The position numbers and the translations under genes were made by a program. From assembly GCA_000226015.1 (NCBI GenBank), contig JH152850.1, positions 110,190 through 174,189 of the forward strand: a stretch of DNA of 64,000 nt, read 5' to 3'. Below the pieces are notes generated by a model. It had not been told where the DNA came from. It ran no database searches and was given only the letters and a program-made list of their open reading frames with translations. The stretch comes from Mnemiopsis leidyi. Lineage: Eukaryota > Ctenophora > Tentaculata > Lobata > Bolinopsidae. Shown here piece by piece: positions 36,431 to 49,420 of this stretch. Each line of letters begins with the position of its first letter. Positions within the stretch are counted from its first letter, which is position 1.

Positions 36431-39400
36431 TCGGACTGCTGATTTGTAATTGAAATGGTTATGTACTCTGCTTATTCTTTGCTAACAGTTATTATACCGA
36501 TTCATGGATGACTATGGTGCCTAGTATTTCTTATAGATATGACCCACCATGATTACTATTATTATGTGAGTAAACTAATTGCTAGTAGCGATGGATCCCA
36601 CGACTTTTAAATTATCTTAGCTTTTACCTAGGATGTAAGTCTGATCAATATAATGGTGTGTCCTTTACTAAAGTAGCAGGAAAAGATCCGCTCGTAAAAT
36701 TGCACCGTTTTAGGAATGTAAAATTGACGTGAAAAAACTTTTGACTTTGTTGCGGTTTTTTGTGAAATTCTAATATGATATCACGATAACTATTGATTGA
36801 TCATTAGCTTAGTCAAAAAATTTTCTTTTAACGAATATGAAGATCATTCTGTTTGGAGTTTCATAACCAGTACTACTTTCTTGATTAGTTATAATTTGTT
36901 TGAAAATTAACCCTATGACTTTTTGTAGATTTAAAAAAAAATAAATTTTTTTGAATTTTTGGTGACGTCATCACTGGTCACACATCCTCAGACTCCCCCC
37001 TCGTCATCCCTTGAAAACCCCTCACCCCTTCGGTAATGACGCCATTTGTAAACGACCCTAACGCCATGAAAGTAAGATGAAAACATTAACTACCAGTACA
37101 AGTACAAGGACGCGCGAGAACTGACCAGCCCACCAATAAACAATTAGAAGGATCAAAGGTAAAGTAGTTGGTGGAGGGGCCGGACCGGGTAAGAGGAGGA
37201 TTAACGGTTCCATTACGAACATGAAAAGCATACAGTTCAAGCCTTCAGTTGATGGATTTACAGCGCAGATTTCATGAGTTAGCCGCTGTAATTATACCAT
37301 AAATATCTAATGAAAGCAAAACCAGCCGTTTACAAAACAAAAGCAAGCGTTACTTAAAAACCGTGATGACGAAATAATCCGAAGGGAGTTAAACTGAATA
37401 TTAACCCTCATTACGATTAGCTGTATTTATCCGCATTAGTGGTAAACTTGCAGCTTAAGAAACGCTTGAAATTGAAACCCGTTTAGCTGAGCCACTCCAA
37501 GGTTTGACGAAATTATATCCGTCTTTAGTAGATTGATAACCTACTGTCGCGGCCATCACGCGCTTTTACGCATTTCTGGCATTTCAAAGAAATTTTTTAG
37601 ACGCGCATCGCGTCGACCGTTAAATCCGTCTTCCTGCTTCCGTTTTAACGAAACGTTTAGCTTTGAACAGCGAGAGTCGGGCCGGGATCACGTCGGGTAT
37701 CGACTTGTAGGTTGATAACCTACTGTCGCGGCCATCACGCGCTATCACGCATTTCTGGCCTGGCGAAGAAATTCTAGACCTGGCGAAGAAATTCTAGACG
37801 CGCATCGCCCGTTGAGGTATCGACGCGACAACTCCAGGGCCTTTAACAGGCTTTAACCGTAGAGCGGTCATGTCTCACAATCACATTGTGACCCGCTGCA
37901 GCAGGGCTAGGCAAGACGGTCGCTATTCACTATTGTTATACTAAAAAACCCAGCTAAGAGTAGCAACCGCGTAATTGTCGCGGTGATGATAGCGGAACGG
38001 TTAAACGGATATGATCTCGTCAACCGCGTAAGAACTACTTAATAATGAAAGTAACAAAAGCTTAATAACTGCAGCTAAGATTATCACTAACATGAAAAAC
38101 CGCATAAGAACCGCGTAAGAACCAACAAAAAACCGACCTTTAAACTACTTTTTCTGAAGAACTACTGTCGCTGAGCCTTAGAAGAGGACAGGTTTTTTAG
38201 CAACCTCGGCCCGGTTTGAGACTACCCACAATGCAATGGCCTTTGGAGTATGGCCGAATTGTAAAAACAAAAAAGAGCTTGTTCAAGAAAAAAAATGGCC
38301 GTGGTTGCCAGTGCTGCTGATACATCTATTAGTACTTTTGCTGTACATCTAAATATTTTTTTTCTTCCGTTAGTGGGCACTCAATTTGTCTCCCCGTTTT
38401 GGCAGGGAGGCTACGTCCGCCTTGGTGCTAACGCCTCGTGGAGTTCCTCCGGATTGCAGAAAATACTGCTACTTAGCGTCAGAGACTGTTTTATACTTAT
38501 AGGCCATAAGTACATAGCTATAGAATAGTTGACGAGATTTTATCCGTCTACTGCTTTGAGCTGCGATTGTCGGGTATAACATAACTATAGTTATACATAA
38601 CTATAGTTAGTTATACATAACTATAGTTAGTTATACATAACTATAGTTAGTTATACATAACTATAGTTAGTTATACATAACTATAGTTAGTTATATATAA
38701 CTATAGTTAGTTATACATAACTATATAGTTACTAACCTCGACAAGTATAAAGGTATTTTTTGATTAACTTTTCCAGTTCCATTTTCGATTTTAGCTTGTA
38801 AATAAATAGCCGTTGCTTGGCCTGCTGCTTCAAAACAACATGGGACTATTTTGTTACGGCTTCATTTTTAAATTTGACAATTTTGGCATGAACTGTGATA
38901 GAAATAAATCAAACTCTATGAATAAATGAATAATCAATGTCATGAATTAAACGAATACAACACAAGTCACTATGTGGCTCATAAATATAAATATCCACTT
39001 TCAGATAACAAATAAATCACAAATAAAATTAAAATAACAAATACATTGGCAGGATGTAGGAAGTAGGTATTGATATAACATTAAACTTCAACATTATATA
39101 ATCACAAACATATTAATTATAAATGATCATAATTGATTAAACGACAATTTATTTGAAAAGCAACTTGGTCAAAAGCTCATAATAAATTCAATTTCCACAT
39201 CGACATTGGGCCAAACAATAATTTTTTTAAAACAGCCAATTTTATGAGCTATTTGGTCAGACACACGAACAGACATTTGCTCAGGTATTTGTACAAATAT
39301 CTTTCAAATATAACTTTCAATTATTTGTTTAACTTGTCCATTCAATAAAACTTATTCGAACTTCGAGTGCAATTCAAGGCGTTTTTCGCCATATTTAGTC

Positions 39401-39596
39401 TTATATTAACCACTACTAGTAGTTGTAAATTTTTAAAGAAACCTAGGAAAAATGCAACAACAAAATTAAGTATAAAAGAAGTGAGATTTCAGCCGGCAGG
39501 TGCAGCTCTGCTTCAGTCGAGTCACTACGGCGAGAAATTTGTTTGTACAATGTACAATGTACAATGTACAATAATGTATAATGTTCAATGTACACT
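36431..39596. other. Intergenic region rich in repeats
   Basis: No gene recognised. A 50-bp segment (gttgataacctactgtcgcg gccatcacgcgct...) occurs at 37529-37578 and again at 37709-37758. Ends of the form gacgagattatatccgtcta occur near 37506, 38010 and 38530. Open frames at 37058-37240, 37533-37715 and 38295-38528 are unsupported. Confidence 0.5.
38577..38728. repeat. 20-bp tandem repeat, about seven copies
   Basis: The unit ttatacataactatagttag is repeated about seven times with few changes. It contains the palindrome aactatagtt, so single strands could fold locally. Confidence 0.92.
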
Positions 39597-39704
39597 TCAA
39601 ACATGTTCTGCTTGTACGCGACACAGTCGAGGACAATCACTACGGCGAGAGATCTGTTTGTATGCAACACGGACTTCAAACATGTTCTCAACAAATTTCA
39701 TGAC
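39597..39704 (-). CDS. Last exon, copy A, of an unrecognised gene
   Basis: Acceptor ...CTCCAG| then VMKFVENMFEVRVAYKQISR and a short tail ending in a stop at 39597. It is a diverged relative of the exon at 40258-40395, in the same strand and phase. Sequence just downstream holds a local duplication (cactacggcgaga twice) and gtacaat repeats. It could be an alternative last exon or the end of a duplicated gene. Confidence 0.45.
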   Translation of the reverse strand, partial: VMKFVENMFEVRVAYKQISRRSDCPRLCRVQAEHV

Positions 39705-40257
39705 CTGGAGTTGGGTAATAGTAAACTGTATTGTTATATTTTCCTTTCCATATTCATTATCCTTATATTCTACAATTTTGATTTCCTGAACTTTCAAACC
39801 GCTCAGAAGTGGCACATTGTGTCAATCTTGGGGGTAAATGAGTCAGCTTTATTAATTCTCACACATCGACAATAAAGTATGCTTTGTTTTTGACATTGAA
39901 GCAAAAGGGCAGCAAAAGATATTAGTCAACACAAAACCGTACATGCAATGCTAAGTAAAGAGTGCTGAAGGAATTAAAAATCACGATCAGTTAAGTTGAG
40001 GTTTATTGAGAGCAAATCAACACTATAATTTGGTTAAAAATCTGCATTTAAAAATTTATTTCGTTTAAGATTTCTCCAGCAATTAAACTTCCCTCTAAAA
40101 TAACAAACCATCACAGTCATCATCTTAAGAACTTAACTTAACATCTTTCCAACCATATAATTGAGAAACCAGAGTTTTCTGTTTTACCTTTAGGCTTTCG
40201 GCAAATTCTCAATTGAGCAACTGAATCTACAAATTTGAAGATATTCCCCAAATTGTT

Positions 40258-42500
40258 TCAAGTATCCATTTTAGTACCACTATTATTACTCGAGGTGTTA
40301 ACAGCTTCAGCAGGCATGTTACAGGTATTCCCACGAAGATAGTGCGATAAGAAAGCCAACCTGACATCAAATATTTCTTCAGCAAAGCGAATCACCTGCA
40401 AAACAGAATTCAAAGTGCTAGATAGTTGTTTCGTTTTGCAAGGAGTCACAGCACGAATCATTAAGACCTGTCAGCTAGTTTTAACGGTGGTGTAATTGAG
40501 GCATAATCATGACGTCATCTAGAGTCGCTTCCATGGCCGATTTAATAGGCAGAGGTATGACTATGATAGCTATTCGTGGTTCTTGGAATTTTAACCGAAT
40601 TTCCGAGTAATCAGCGCTTTTCTGAGAAATCTGTACTTGAAGACATGGCAAATGCTATATCAAACATAAAACAAAAACACAAAGCAACATTTGGAGGCCG
40701 ATTGACTTTCCAGATTTTATGATAAAAAGCCACATTCATACTACATTTACACACTCTTATTAGGCGTGAATTCAAGCATTCAATGCGAAATTGCTATGAT
40801 CGGGTAATTAATAGCAACTAAGCGAGAGTTTCTTATCTTCAAATTTCAATTTACTCTTCTTAGTTCCTTATCTTCTATAAAACATGATGATGCGCGGCTC
40901 TGCGCGCATTGACTGCTATGGACTGTTGCGTGTTTTATGTACAAGATATTCATTCAAAGATCGCGGCAGCGCGGCCCAAAGAAATAAAGTGAAAGCCTCG
41001 GGTTATTGCCCAATCCATGATCACTGGTGAATCCAATTGTTTAAAAAGTTTAGATCTTTACGCTGGAATCAGGATCTCTTCCCCTCCCAATTAGTCAAAT
41101 TACAACAACAAGGCCACTTAATATTATCATATTTCGAATATTGTAATTTACAACCACTTAAAGCCGCCTTCCAAATTCTTTCAAATATCACAAAATGAAC
41201 CCATTTTGTGAAAAGTGGAAATACGGCTATTTCAGGACATTAAAACGCAGAGGATCTAAAAGATCGCGGCTTGCATACACTGACATTCGGACAAGAGCAC
41301 ATGAATCACGCAGTGCAAGAAATATACCAACTCACAGGAAGAGGGAAAATGTTTTTGACGAGGATAAAGATGTAGTTCCAAAACCAAGGAATTGACACGT
41401 GACTCCTCTGGAATTCTATTCCCTCAATGACATTCCTGGCGACCTGAAAACATAGTGTTGTTGTGTATCTGTAGAGACAGGGCGAACTTTAGAAATGTTG
41501 TAATTTTACATTTCACCAGAGTGATTACCGGTGAAGGAAGTTCATACTACTAACAGATTAAAGGCAGTATCAAGATCACTAACTTCCTGTACACAGCGCA
41601 ATTGAAATATCCGAGTACGATAATATAAGAATTATGACATAAAATATCATCACATTTCTTCATTAAACTTTCAATGTAACTTATTGTCTCTACACTTATT
41701 GCACCTATCAATATGGTGCAATAAGTGTACAGGAATAAGATTCACTACTTAATAGTAATAGTAATAATAAAGAGCAGCTTGGCTCCATTCCATGAAACTT
41801 AAATTTCCAAGCGGACTCAATTCTAAGCTTTGAAAGTGTTAATGCATCTTTTTTTTGCAACGAAAGAATTAATCTTTAGAGCGGATCTATGATTAGAATA
41901 TAATCAAAATGTGATGAAATTAAGAAACTATACGATACTGTAGCACTGTACAAATAGAATATGATCGGTAAGAGGTATATGTAAAATTTGACATGTAAAA
42001 TGTACAATGTACAATGTACAATGAATTATGTTACATGTCGCTAAAGTCCAGGCTGTAAGCTGAATGAAGTCAATTATTTTGGGTACTTGTAGAGGGAACA
42101 TTTATTTCAGGTCCGACTTCCTGCCTCCAGGGTACGTACTTACTACTTATACTGTACTACTTAGAGGTTATTGGGTGTAATAGTATAATTATAGCTAGTA
42201 TAGTACAGCTAGAATGCTAGGCTCTAATCAGGTTACTGGGGGGCTAATATCCATTTGAAGAAGGATCATACACAAAATTGCAGTGTTTAATTGGATAAAT
42301 TAGATACAAGATTACGGTGTAAATTGTTACAATGGTAGATTAAAGTGGTGCAAGCGAACCTTCATTACATTGCAAAATAAAACGGGGTCACGTGACTGCT
42401 TCGGCCAGCGTAATAAACATACACGGTCCATAACATGAAATAAATACCTCGTTTTTATCTAGAATAGGGTACATATATTCCATGTACTTGTGCTTCATGC
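40258..42500 (-). CDS. Two C-terminal exons of an unrecognised gene
   Basis: Exon 42448-42500 (clean TTTCAG acceptor and GTATTT donor) encodes MKHKYMEYMYPILDKNE and ends in phase 0. Exon 40258-40395 starts in phase 0 after GTTTTGCAG and encodes VIRFAEEIFDVRLAFLSHYL, then a Ser/Asn-rich tail to a stop. The join reads DKNEVIRFAEEIFDVRLAF, a plausible helical segment. Upstream exons were not found in the window as far as 45 kb. The family is not recognised. Confidence 0.5.
41195..41395 (+). CDS. Possible small basic ORF
   Basis: A 66-codon frame reads MNPFCEKWKYGYFRTLKRRG, then SKRSRLAYTDIRTRAHESRS and ends KDVVPKPRN. The composition is strongly basic and protein-like. An acceptor-like ggctatttcag lies inside it, so it could be an exon starting at TLKRRG. 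No family is recognised and it is on the strand opposite to the exons around it. Confidence 0.2.
   Translation: MNPFCEKWKYGYFRTLKRRGSKRSRLAYTDIRTRAHESRSARNIPTHRKRENVFDEDKDVVPKPRN
41691..41729. repeat. Perfect 15-bp hairpin
   Basis: tacacttattgcacc at 41691-41705 and its exact reverse complement at 41715-41729 flank a 9-base loop. Confidence 0.85.
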
Positions 42501-45296
42501 CTGAAATAGAGATAAAAGAAGTGTGGTGTGAATTGTATTGATTTTCGACGGTTCCATAAATTGAGTGAAAAATGTTTGGCAATCGACATTTAATGACGCA
42601 AATGGATTATATCATTATATTCATCAGCAGCAGGTTTTCTTAATTCGATCGAATTTTTTCTATTATTACACATTACATAGTCTCCTGGTCCCCACTATCA
42701 AGGTTTTACAATAGGATCAAGTTTTACAATAGGATATATTACATACGTGCAGGTGGTCAAGTCATGAATAATTACGCAGGAGTATATATATACATGATCG
42801 CATATTATACTTAAAACAAAAAAGGACTAAAGAAGAGTACGCACGCTAGCATGAAAACAAATAACTTATTTTCAGCATTTTCTGCATTTTTTATTCATTG
42901 CGCCCTGTGTTTTTGGTGGTCAAAATAAGTGCCCAATATCGCCTAAATGACCAAAGTGAGAAAGTAGTTTTCTAAGAAATTTCGTAAGTCTGCGTCCCTG
43001 TCCAGGGGTGTCTAGAGGTGTTGACCTTAAGTGTCTCACTTTCTGGCAAACAACCTATGCGATACAGCTATAACAATCTACAGGTATTCAAAAACTTTGG
43101 GTACATCTGAAACTGCTAACGCGGTGAAATTAAATAGATAGTTCAAAGGGGTAATGTCTAACATTAAGATCATTATTATTGCCTTTCTTTGTAGTTAGTT
43201 TCTACAAATAATTTCGCTGAATCACAATTGGGGACAAAAATTGAATCTAATCGATGACTAATCTAAGCGATGACTAATCTTAAGTAAGCTTTTATGATGT
43301 ATTCATTGTAGGTAAGGTAGTATAATATATTCATAAATTCACAAAAACACATTCATATTCAGTCTGATAAAATACATACAATAAGTGAAATCTACTACTG
43401 ACCTCTAAAAATATGTTCAATACATTTTGATCATTAAAACTCAACAAAACTACATGTACAATAAGTGCAATTTACTGCTGACCTCTAAAAAGATGTTCAA
43501 TACATGTACAATAAGTGCAATTTACTGCTTACCTCTAAAAAGATGAGTATTTACTGCTGACCTCTAAAAAGATGAGTATTTACGAGAAAGGGTGTTACAA
43601 TACACCAGTGTATGTCCGTGTGTTGCATATAGAGAGATTCCATCAGTCCTGATGGAAGTTATGTCAGTTTAATTAAACCTGCCACATGTTATATTACTTT
43701 AATTAAACCTGCCACATGTTATATTACTTTAATTAAACCTGCCACATGTTATATTACTTTAATTAAACCTGACACATGTTATATTACTTTAATTAAACCT
43801 GACACATGTTATATTACTTTAATTAAACCTGCCACATGTTATATTACTTTAATTAAACCTGCCACATGTTATATTACTTTAATTAAACCAGCCACATGTT
43901 ATATTACTTTAATTAAACCTGACACATGTTATATTACTTTAATTAAACCTGACACATGTTATATTACTTTAATTAAACCTGCCACATGTTATATTACTTT
44001 AATTAAAACCTGACACATGTTATATTACTTTAACCTGACACATGTTTACGTTTAGAGTTATTAGTAGTAAAGTAGTAACTTGACAGATGGTAATTATACA
44101 AACTGTCTGAACATGTTATTACTCATGGTGTTAAGAAGAGGAATTTCTTTGTAAATACTTTCAACACTACTATTTCATAAATAATTTGAGTAAACATGAT
44201 CAATGTCATATTGATTGAAATATTTTAGTTATAACATATTGTACTCCTCGTTAAAAAATGTACGTAACTACACGTTTAGATTCCCTCATCACTTGTCCTG
44301 TATGTTCTAAAACTACCCCAGTGTACATTATATAAATCCAGGACAGAGTTTTGTGTACATTATATAACGGTGTAGAGAAATCCAGGACAGAGTTTTGAAT
44401 AATTCTTATTCATAAAGAATCCTCAGCTTAGCATATTAAACGATCAGCCCAATTCCTAGCCATATGTTATTTATGTATTAGTGTAACTTGAATTGAGTCA
44501 TAGTAGTTGTGGTTAGTCACAGTTATCCCAACAATAGTGCCGCACCGGTACTCTGGTCAGTCAATTTTATGTATTGAGACTGGGGAAGAATTATATAATA
44601 TCATTGGTTGCTGTGTTAAACACACTAGTTAAACACATGTTAAACACCTCCTCTTCGAGAAATGCTGGTCAAACTCAGAAAAGTTAGAGTAAAAGGAGGA
44701 TTCACTGCTACAAGGTTTATTATCATGGACAGTAGTAAGGGAGGTAAAAGCCCCGTGCATCACTGCTTTCAGTGTAATGATCCCCTTATCGCCTAATTAC
44801 AACAATACATACTCTATAAGTTCTCTCAAGAGAACAATGCTGTTCACCCATCTACTTATAGCATGCTCTATACGATCTCTCAAGAGAACAATGCTTTCAC
44901 TTATAGCGTGCTCTCCCTTGGATTTTCACTTGTTCCTTCCAAGCTGGTCTCCTTTGCTAGCGTGATTTGATCTTGTGTCTCTAAATGTCCCGTGGCTTTC
45001 AGTCTCCGATCTTCAGTAAGGGTCCTAAAAACCTGTGATCTTGCCACTTGAGTGCAGAGGTTTTAACTAGTACATCTGAATGGCTTCAGTTATTAGCTAG
45101 GCTTTAGATTGATTCATCTTCAGGTTATATTAATTTTGTCAACTTGAATGAATCGAGTGGATCACTTTTCTGTGATACGTATTGAACCTAAATCACTAAA
45201 TCAATTTGGAAGAAGAACTCTGAAAAATACGTCACATAGCAAAGATATTTCGAACAAATTTGACCGTGCCAAAGCTGTGTCCTGATTTAAAGAGTC
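42501..45296. other. Intergenic sequence with satellites
   Basis: No gene seen. It contains a few copies of acaataagtgcaatttactg ctgacctctaaaaagatg (43380-43575), the 30-bp satellite below, a partly duplicated block around 44320-44395 (ccaggacagagttttg twice) and a duplicated ctctcaagagaacaatgct at about 44825 and 44878. Confidence 0.55.
43669..44045. repeat. 30-bp satellite, about twelve copies
   Basis: The unit tttaattaaacctgccacat gttatattac is repeated about twelve times. One position alternates C/A between copies (gccacatg or gacacatg). The array degenerates at its right end. Confidence 0.93.
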
Positions 45297-46034
45297 ATGA
45301 CTGGAACTCTAGCAATTTTGGCATTGCTACTGTGGTTTAGGGGTGGAGCAACTGAACTGACAAAAGGTAGATCTGATTAAAGAGTAACAATTGTCACCAA
45401 AATAGTTGATACATTAAAATACTAATTATTAAATCAGACATTCCAGTACCTTACTGAAACACATATCGAAAATTCACTTTTGGTGAAGAAAAATTACCAA
45501 ACTTGAGTATTCCACTATTCCAACACGTCAAGACCACAAATCAAACACTAAGCTGCATACAGCTATACTTTTATCTCCAGTTCGTGTAGAAGAAATAGAT
45601 GAGGTAACTCCGACAAAAGTAACACAAGGAAACACATGGAGCAACGATGAAAAATTCTTTGCCGCCGCACACGCAGTTGACAAACACTAAAGACGGAGCA
45701 GGCTGGTTGAAACTCGAGTTTGATCAAACTTATCTCGTACACAAAGTCGTCATCTACCACAGGTTCTTCACCAACTGGTACAACCCTGATAACGTCATTG
45801 CAAAAAGTGAGGCTAACTTTAAGACAACCATAAACAGAGGCAACAATGTTGACGTGTCGGTGTACCAGGGAGATGTGAAACAGAAGTCTTGTGGAACACT
45901 CCACCTGACATACGGACTGAAACAGTCAGATCAGATCTACACACTGGTCTGTAACGTTAAGGGAGACACGGTGAAACTCAGCAAAAACGAAGAAAATTAC
46001 ATACTAGTCAACGAAATCGCAGTGATAAGCAAAA
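45297..46034 (+). pseudogene. Secreted lectin-like (discoidin-type) gene with a frameshift
   Basis: Exon 1 (45297-45366) encodes a signal peptide (MTGTLAILALLLWFRGGATE). It joins in phase to exon 2 (45581-46034), which reads VRVEEIDEVTPTKVTQG, NDEKFFAAAHAVDK and then meets TAA. The reading continues in another frame just after: KDGAGWLKLEFDQTYLVHKV, YHRFFTNWYNPDNV, NNVDVSVYQGDVKQKSCGTL and LVNEIAVISK, ending at a donor. The AAxAVDK...GWLKLEF...HKVVIY pattern is that of secreted F5/8-type-C-like carbohydrate-binding domains. A segment normally found between HAVDK and the Trp seems to be missing together with the frame. A further exon near 46276-46311 is possible. It may be a true pseudogene or a sequencing or assembly indel. 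Confidence 0.6.
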
Positions 46035-47993
46035 GTAAGCAGACTTCTATCTCGTGTTATTGGTCGTATGTATTGCATACGGTCAGACACTATTTTCATT
46101 GCCAAAAATAGGGCAACCTAAAAATAAGCAAGACGACATGCCTGACTAAGATATTTGAAATTGTTGTGATGAGTGAAAAACACTTTAGACCCTGATTTAA
46201 CTATTTTATCAAAGATCTTTCGTTAAATCTGTTAGTCATGTTAAAAAGAAACATCAGGACATTGCTTTCAGTGTGCAGGAGCTACGACAAGTCAAACTGT
46301 TTAATTGTGGGTAAGTCAACAATTTTCAATTTATCATTGAGATCGGATATTTCTATGCTAAACACACCATCATTAGATTTTCAAAAAAGTTGTGGGTTTT
46401 AGGAACTCAGATAATTACAATCTTCCAATTCGCATTAATTCTAACAAGAATTGCGGCCGCTTTTATTGTGTTAGGCGACCGCTGAATTTCCCGTTTCATG
46501 CCAGTCACGCTAATTGTCATTAAACTTCGCATTAATTCTAAAAATAGTACTGGGGATGCTATTTTTTCTATTTTTTGCGAATTTGACTGCATAATAGTTG
46601 GACTCTTGTTCAGTAGAAATAATAAGCATTATAACATGAAAAGTTTTTATTGAACTTAGTTTTGAGATAGCTATTCTATCATCTACCCCGAAAAAAAGTT
46701 CATAAAGGTTTTATATACTGCAAGAGGCAGTGTAATACTTATACTAGTTGTCACGGAAGAAAGCTAAAAAAGAAAAAGGTATGCTAATATATAAGTTTAA
46801 TTCTTTTCGCACCTGAAACTAATATAAACTCAATTTTTTATTTAAAACTTATTATACTTCGGTGTATCGAACAGCCATGTGGTTACAATGTAACCGGCCA
46901 ATTACAGGTGCCGAAGGATCTTAAGGCCAGCGACGGTTAAGGTATTTAACATTTTAATTTATAGAACTATTTATAACATCAACTTTTATAACATCAACAT
47001 TTTAATTAACAACTATTTAAAACATCAACTTTTATAACATCAATATTTTAATTTAGAACTATTTAAAACACCAACTTACCAATTATTCCAGCTTTACTTG
47101 AACAGTACGTTTGAAGTCCCCCAGTTCCTACTCCACCTACATGTAGGTTTGTTTACAAAATTCAGTATGTCGTAGATACTTAAGAAGTTACTAAGTTAGA
47201 TTGAAGTTAGAATTTTTGACCATTTGGCTTATGTCTTGGTGTCATGGTCATGGTCAATACCCCCCCCCCCCCCATTCAGTATGTCGTAGATACTTAAGAA
47301 GTTAGATTGAGGGTTATCGTTGATTAGGGAAGGGGGGTAGATGACCACGAATTTTTAACCATTAGGCCTATGTCTGGGTGCCATGGTCATGGTCAAATGG
47401 TCATAATCACCATGGCAAAATTTTAAATTTTCCATGGTCATGTTGAAGTTTTCTGACCCCCCTATTTGTCGAACTCTTTCTCTGCATCACGAAAATGTGC
47501 CACCAGTGAATGTCCCCAATACCATATAGAAGATTTAATAATACTTAATTTGTAGCATTGTTTCATTACGAAATTATGTATCTTAGTAGCAGCTATATTA
47601 AAGTGATGTACATCACGATATAATATGCTGAGCCAAAAAACTCCCATCGTGTTTCATTACATTCCCCTTATTTTTTTTTATTTTTTATATAAAACTTTTC
47701 AAAATTTACAGAACAGCAATGGACTTGAAAAAATACCTGTTAATCGAAAAATTGCTACCGTCTGTAAATATTGACGGGACACCAAAACACGATTTCTGCA
47801 TGGCAAGCCATGCTCGCAAAATATGGGCCCTCCCAATCAAGTGAATCGTGAGCTGTGAAATCAAAAGAGAGATATAAAAAATCTATATTTATGACTTGTG
47901 AGCTGTGATCAAACATAAAATGGTAATTTACAAACAAAAGGGCCACATCCATTTAACAAAATAACTCATCATGCAGCTCATCGGTTTCCAGAC
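46035..47993. other. Intergenic sequence, no gene seen
   Basis: Holds repeated taacatcaacttttataacatcaa words (46970-47080), a run of about 15 C's near 47262, and a direct duplication of cagtatgtcgtagatactta agaagtta (47162 and 47276 areas) around that run. Open frames here are unsupported. Confidence 0.5.
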
Positions 47994-49420
47994 TCAAATA
48001 TCAGCCTTCACTATTTCACCCTTCCGTATAAAATAGTGTCCAGAGGGGTCACCTAATCGCCTCTCCTTAAGTTCATTAACCAGTTTCTGGCGACTGACAC
48101 GCTCTTCAATAGTTCTATTAGGAGATATGTAGACCGTTTTAAAGCCTTCTATGTCCTTAAGTCGCTTTGCTTTTTTCAATATTTGATAAACAATGTCCGT
48201 ACTTTTAACACTGAAAATGATAGGTCTCTTTGTAGATACACCTAACACACGCTGTCCGATTCTTCTGCATCCCGTGATGCGAGGCTTTTCCTCCAGCTGT
48301 TCTAGAATCCCGACAACTTTCGTAGTGACACACTCACTAGGCTCCTCATCAACACCAAACACAACAACTTCCTTGGTTCGGTCCTCTTCCTTGGCGATCT
48401 TCTTAACAGCTGAAGCAATCTTCGTCGGCGAGAGAGCAGTNNNNNNNNNNGACCTAATCGCCTCTCCTTAAGTTCATTAACCAGTTTCTGGCGACTGGAC
48501 ACGCTCTTCAATAGTTCTATTAGGAGATATGTAGACCGTTTTAAAGCCTTCTATGTCCTTAAGTCGCTTTGCTTTTTTCAATATTTGATAAACAATGTCC
48601 GTACTTTTAACACTGAAAATGATAGGTCTCTTTGTAGATACACCTAACACACGCTGTCCGATTCTTCTGCATCCCGTGATGCGAGGCTTTTCCTCCAGCT
48701 GTTCTAGAATCCCGACAACTTTCGTAGTGACACACTCACTAGGCTCCTCATCAACACCAAACACAACAACTTCCTTGGTTCGGTCCTCTTCCTTGGCGAT
48801 CTTCTTAACAGCTGAAGCAATCTTCGTCGGCGAGAGAGCAGTAGAACAGCTCTGTTGTAGTACTGAGGAGTACGATTTCAGCTCCTTTTCGACTGTTCTA
48901 CTCACTGATCCTAACTCCCTTTCCTTTCTGTTGATAAGTTTCTCCTGTAACTCGATCACTGTCCTCTGATCACTGATTTTTTCTTCTTGTAGCTGCTCGA
49001 TAGTTTTCCTCGCAGAGGACATCAGCGGCACACAACACTCTTCCAGCAGGTGAATCGCCGTGACAACCATTCAGCCATCTGAGCCTTGACAACATTGTTC
49101 TTATTCAACACATCCGGACTGAATTTCTTGGGATCGTCACATCCATAAACATTGCACATATCGCTTAACAGTGAACTGCATGATTTGCTCAGTTCTCGCA
49201 AATTGTCCTCTCCGAAATGATTGTCCGTCCCAATACCAGTCTCTTCAAATATCCCTTCCAAGTACTTTCTAGCTCGATACTGAACAGCCATGGTACACAG
49301 TGTATAGTCCGCTTGTGTAGCTGTTGCAACACGGTGACAAGGTAAATCGCTCAGCGTGTATTTATCAAGCAGAGATAAGAGAGCGACTAAATTGCAACGT
49401 AAGATAAAATGCAAATACAC
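47994..49420 (-). mobile_element. LINE ORF1-type protein, split by a gap with duplicated ends
   Basis: The frame includes MAVQYRARKYLEGIFEETGI (starting about 49290), a coiled-coil-like stretch (TIEQLQEEKISDQRTVIELQ) and a conserved C-terminal part: VVVFGVDEEPSE, GCRRIGQR, RPIIFSVKS, VYISPNRTIEER and HYFIRKGEIVKADI. This matches the ORF1-like RNA-binding proteins common in invertebrate LINEs. Two defects are visible. The frame changes near 49060 (AQMAEW to MVVTAIH). About 390 bases at 48050-48440 are also present after the 10-base gap at 48453-48842, with one extra G in the second copy. The duplication is probably an unmerged contig overlap rather than biology. Confidence 0.65.

Noticed and set aside
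39367-39875. Plus-strand ORFs with repeated MYNVQCT
   Set aside because: They come from gtacaatgtacaatg repeats and lie antisense to a better-supported exon.
42112-42133. A 22-bp plus-strand microexon between ttatttcag and gtacgt
   Set aside because: Splice-like borders occur by chance at this length and no flanking exons on that strand were found.
43669-44045. A CRISPR array
   Set aside because: The 30-bp units are directly adjacent with no unique spacers; it is a eukaryotic satellite.
48193-48969. Two identical plus-strand ORFs (MSVLLTLKMIGLFVDTP)
   Set aside because: They are antisense shadows of the LINE ORF1, doubled by the duplicated contig ends.
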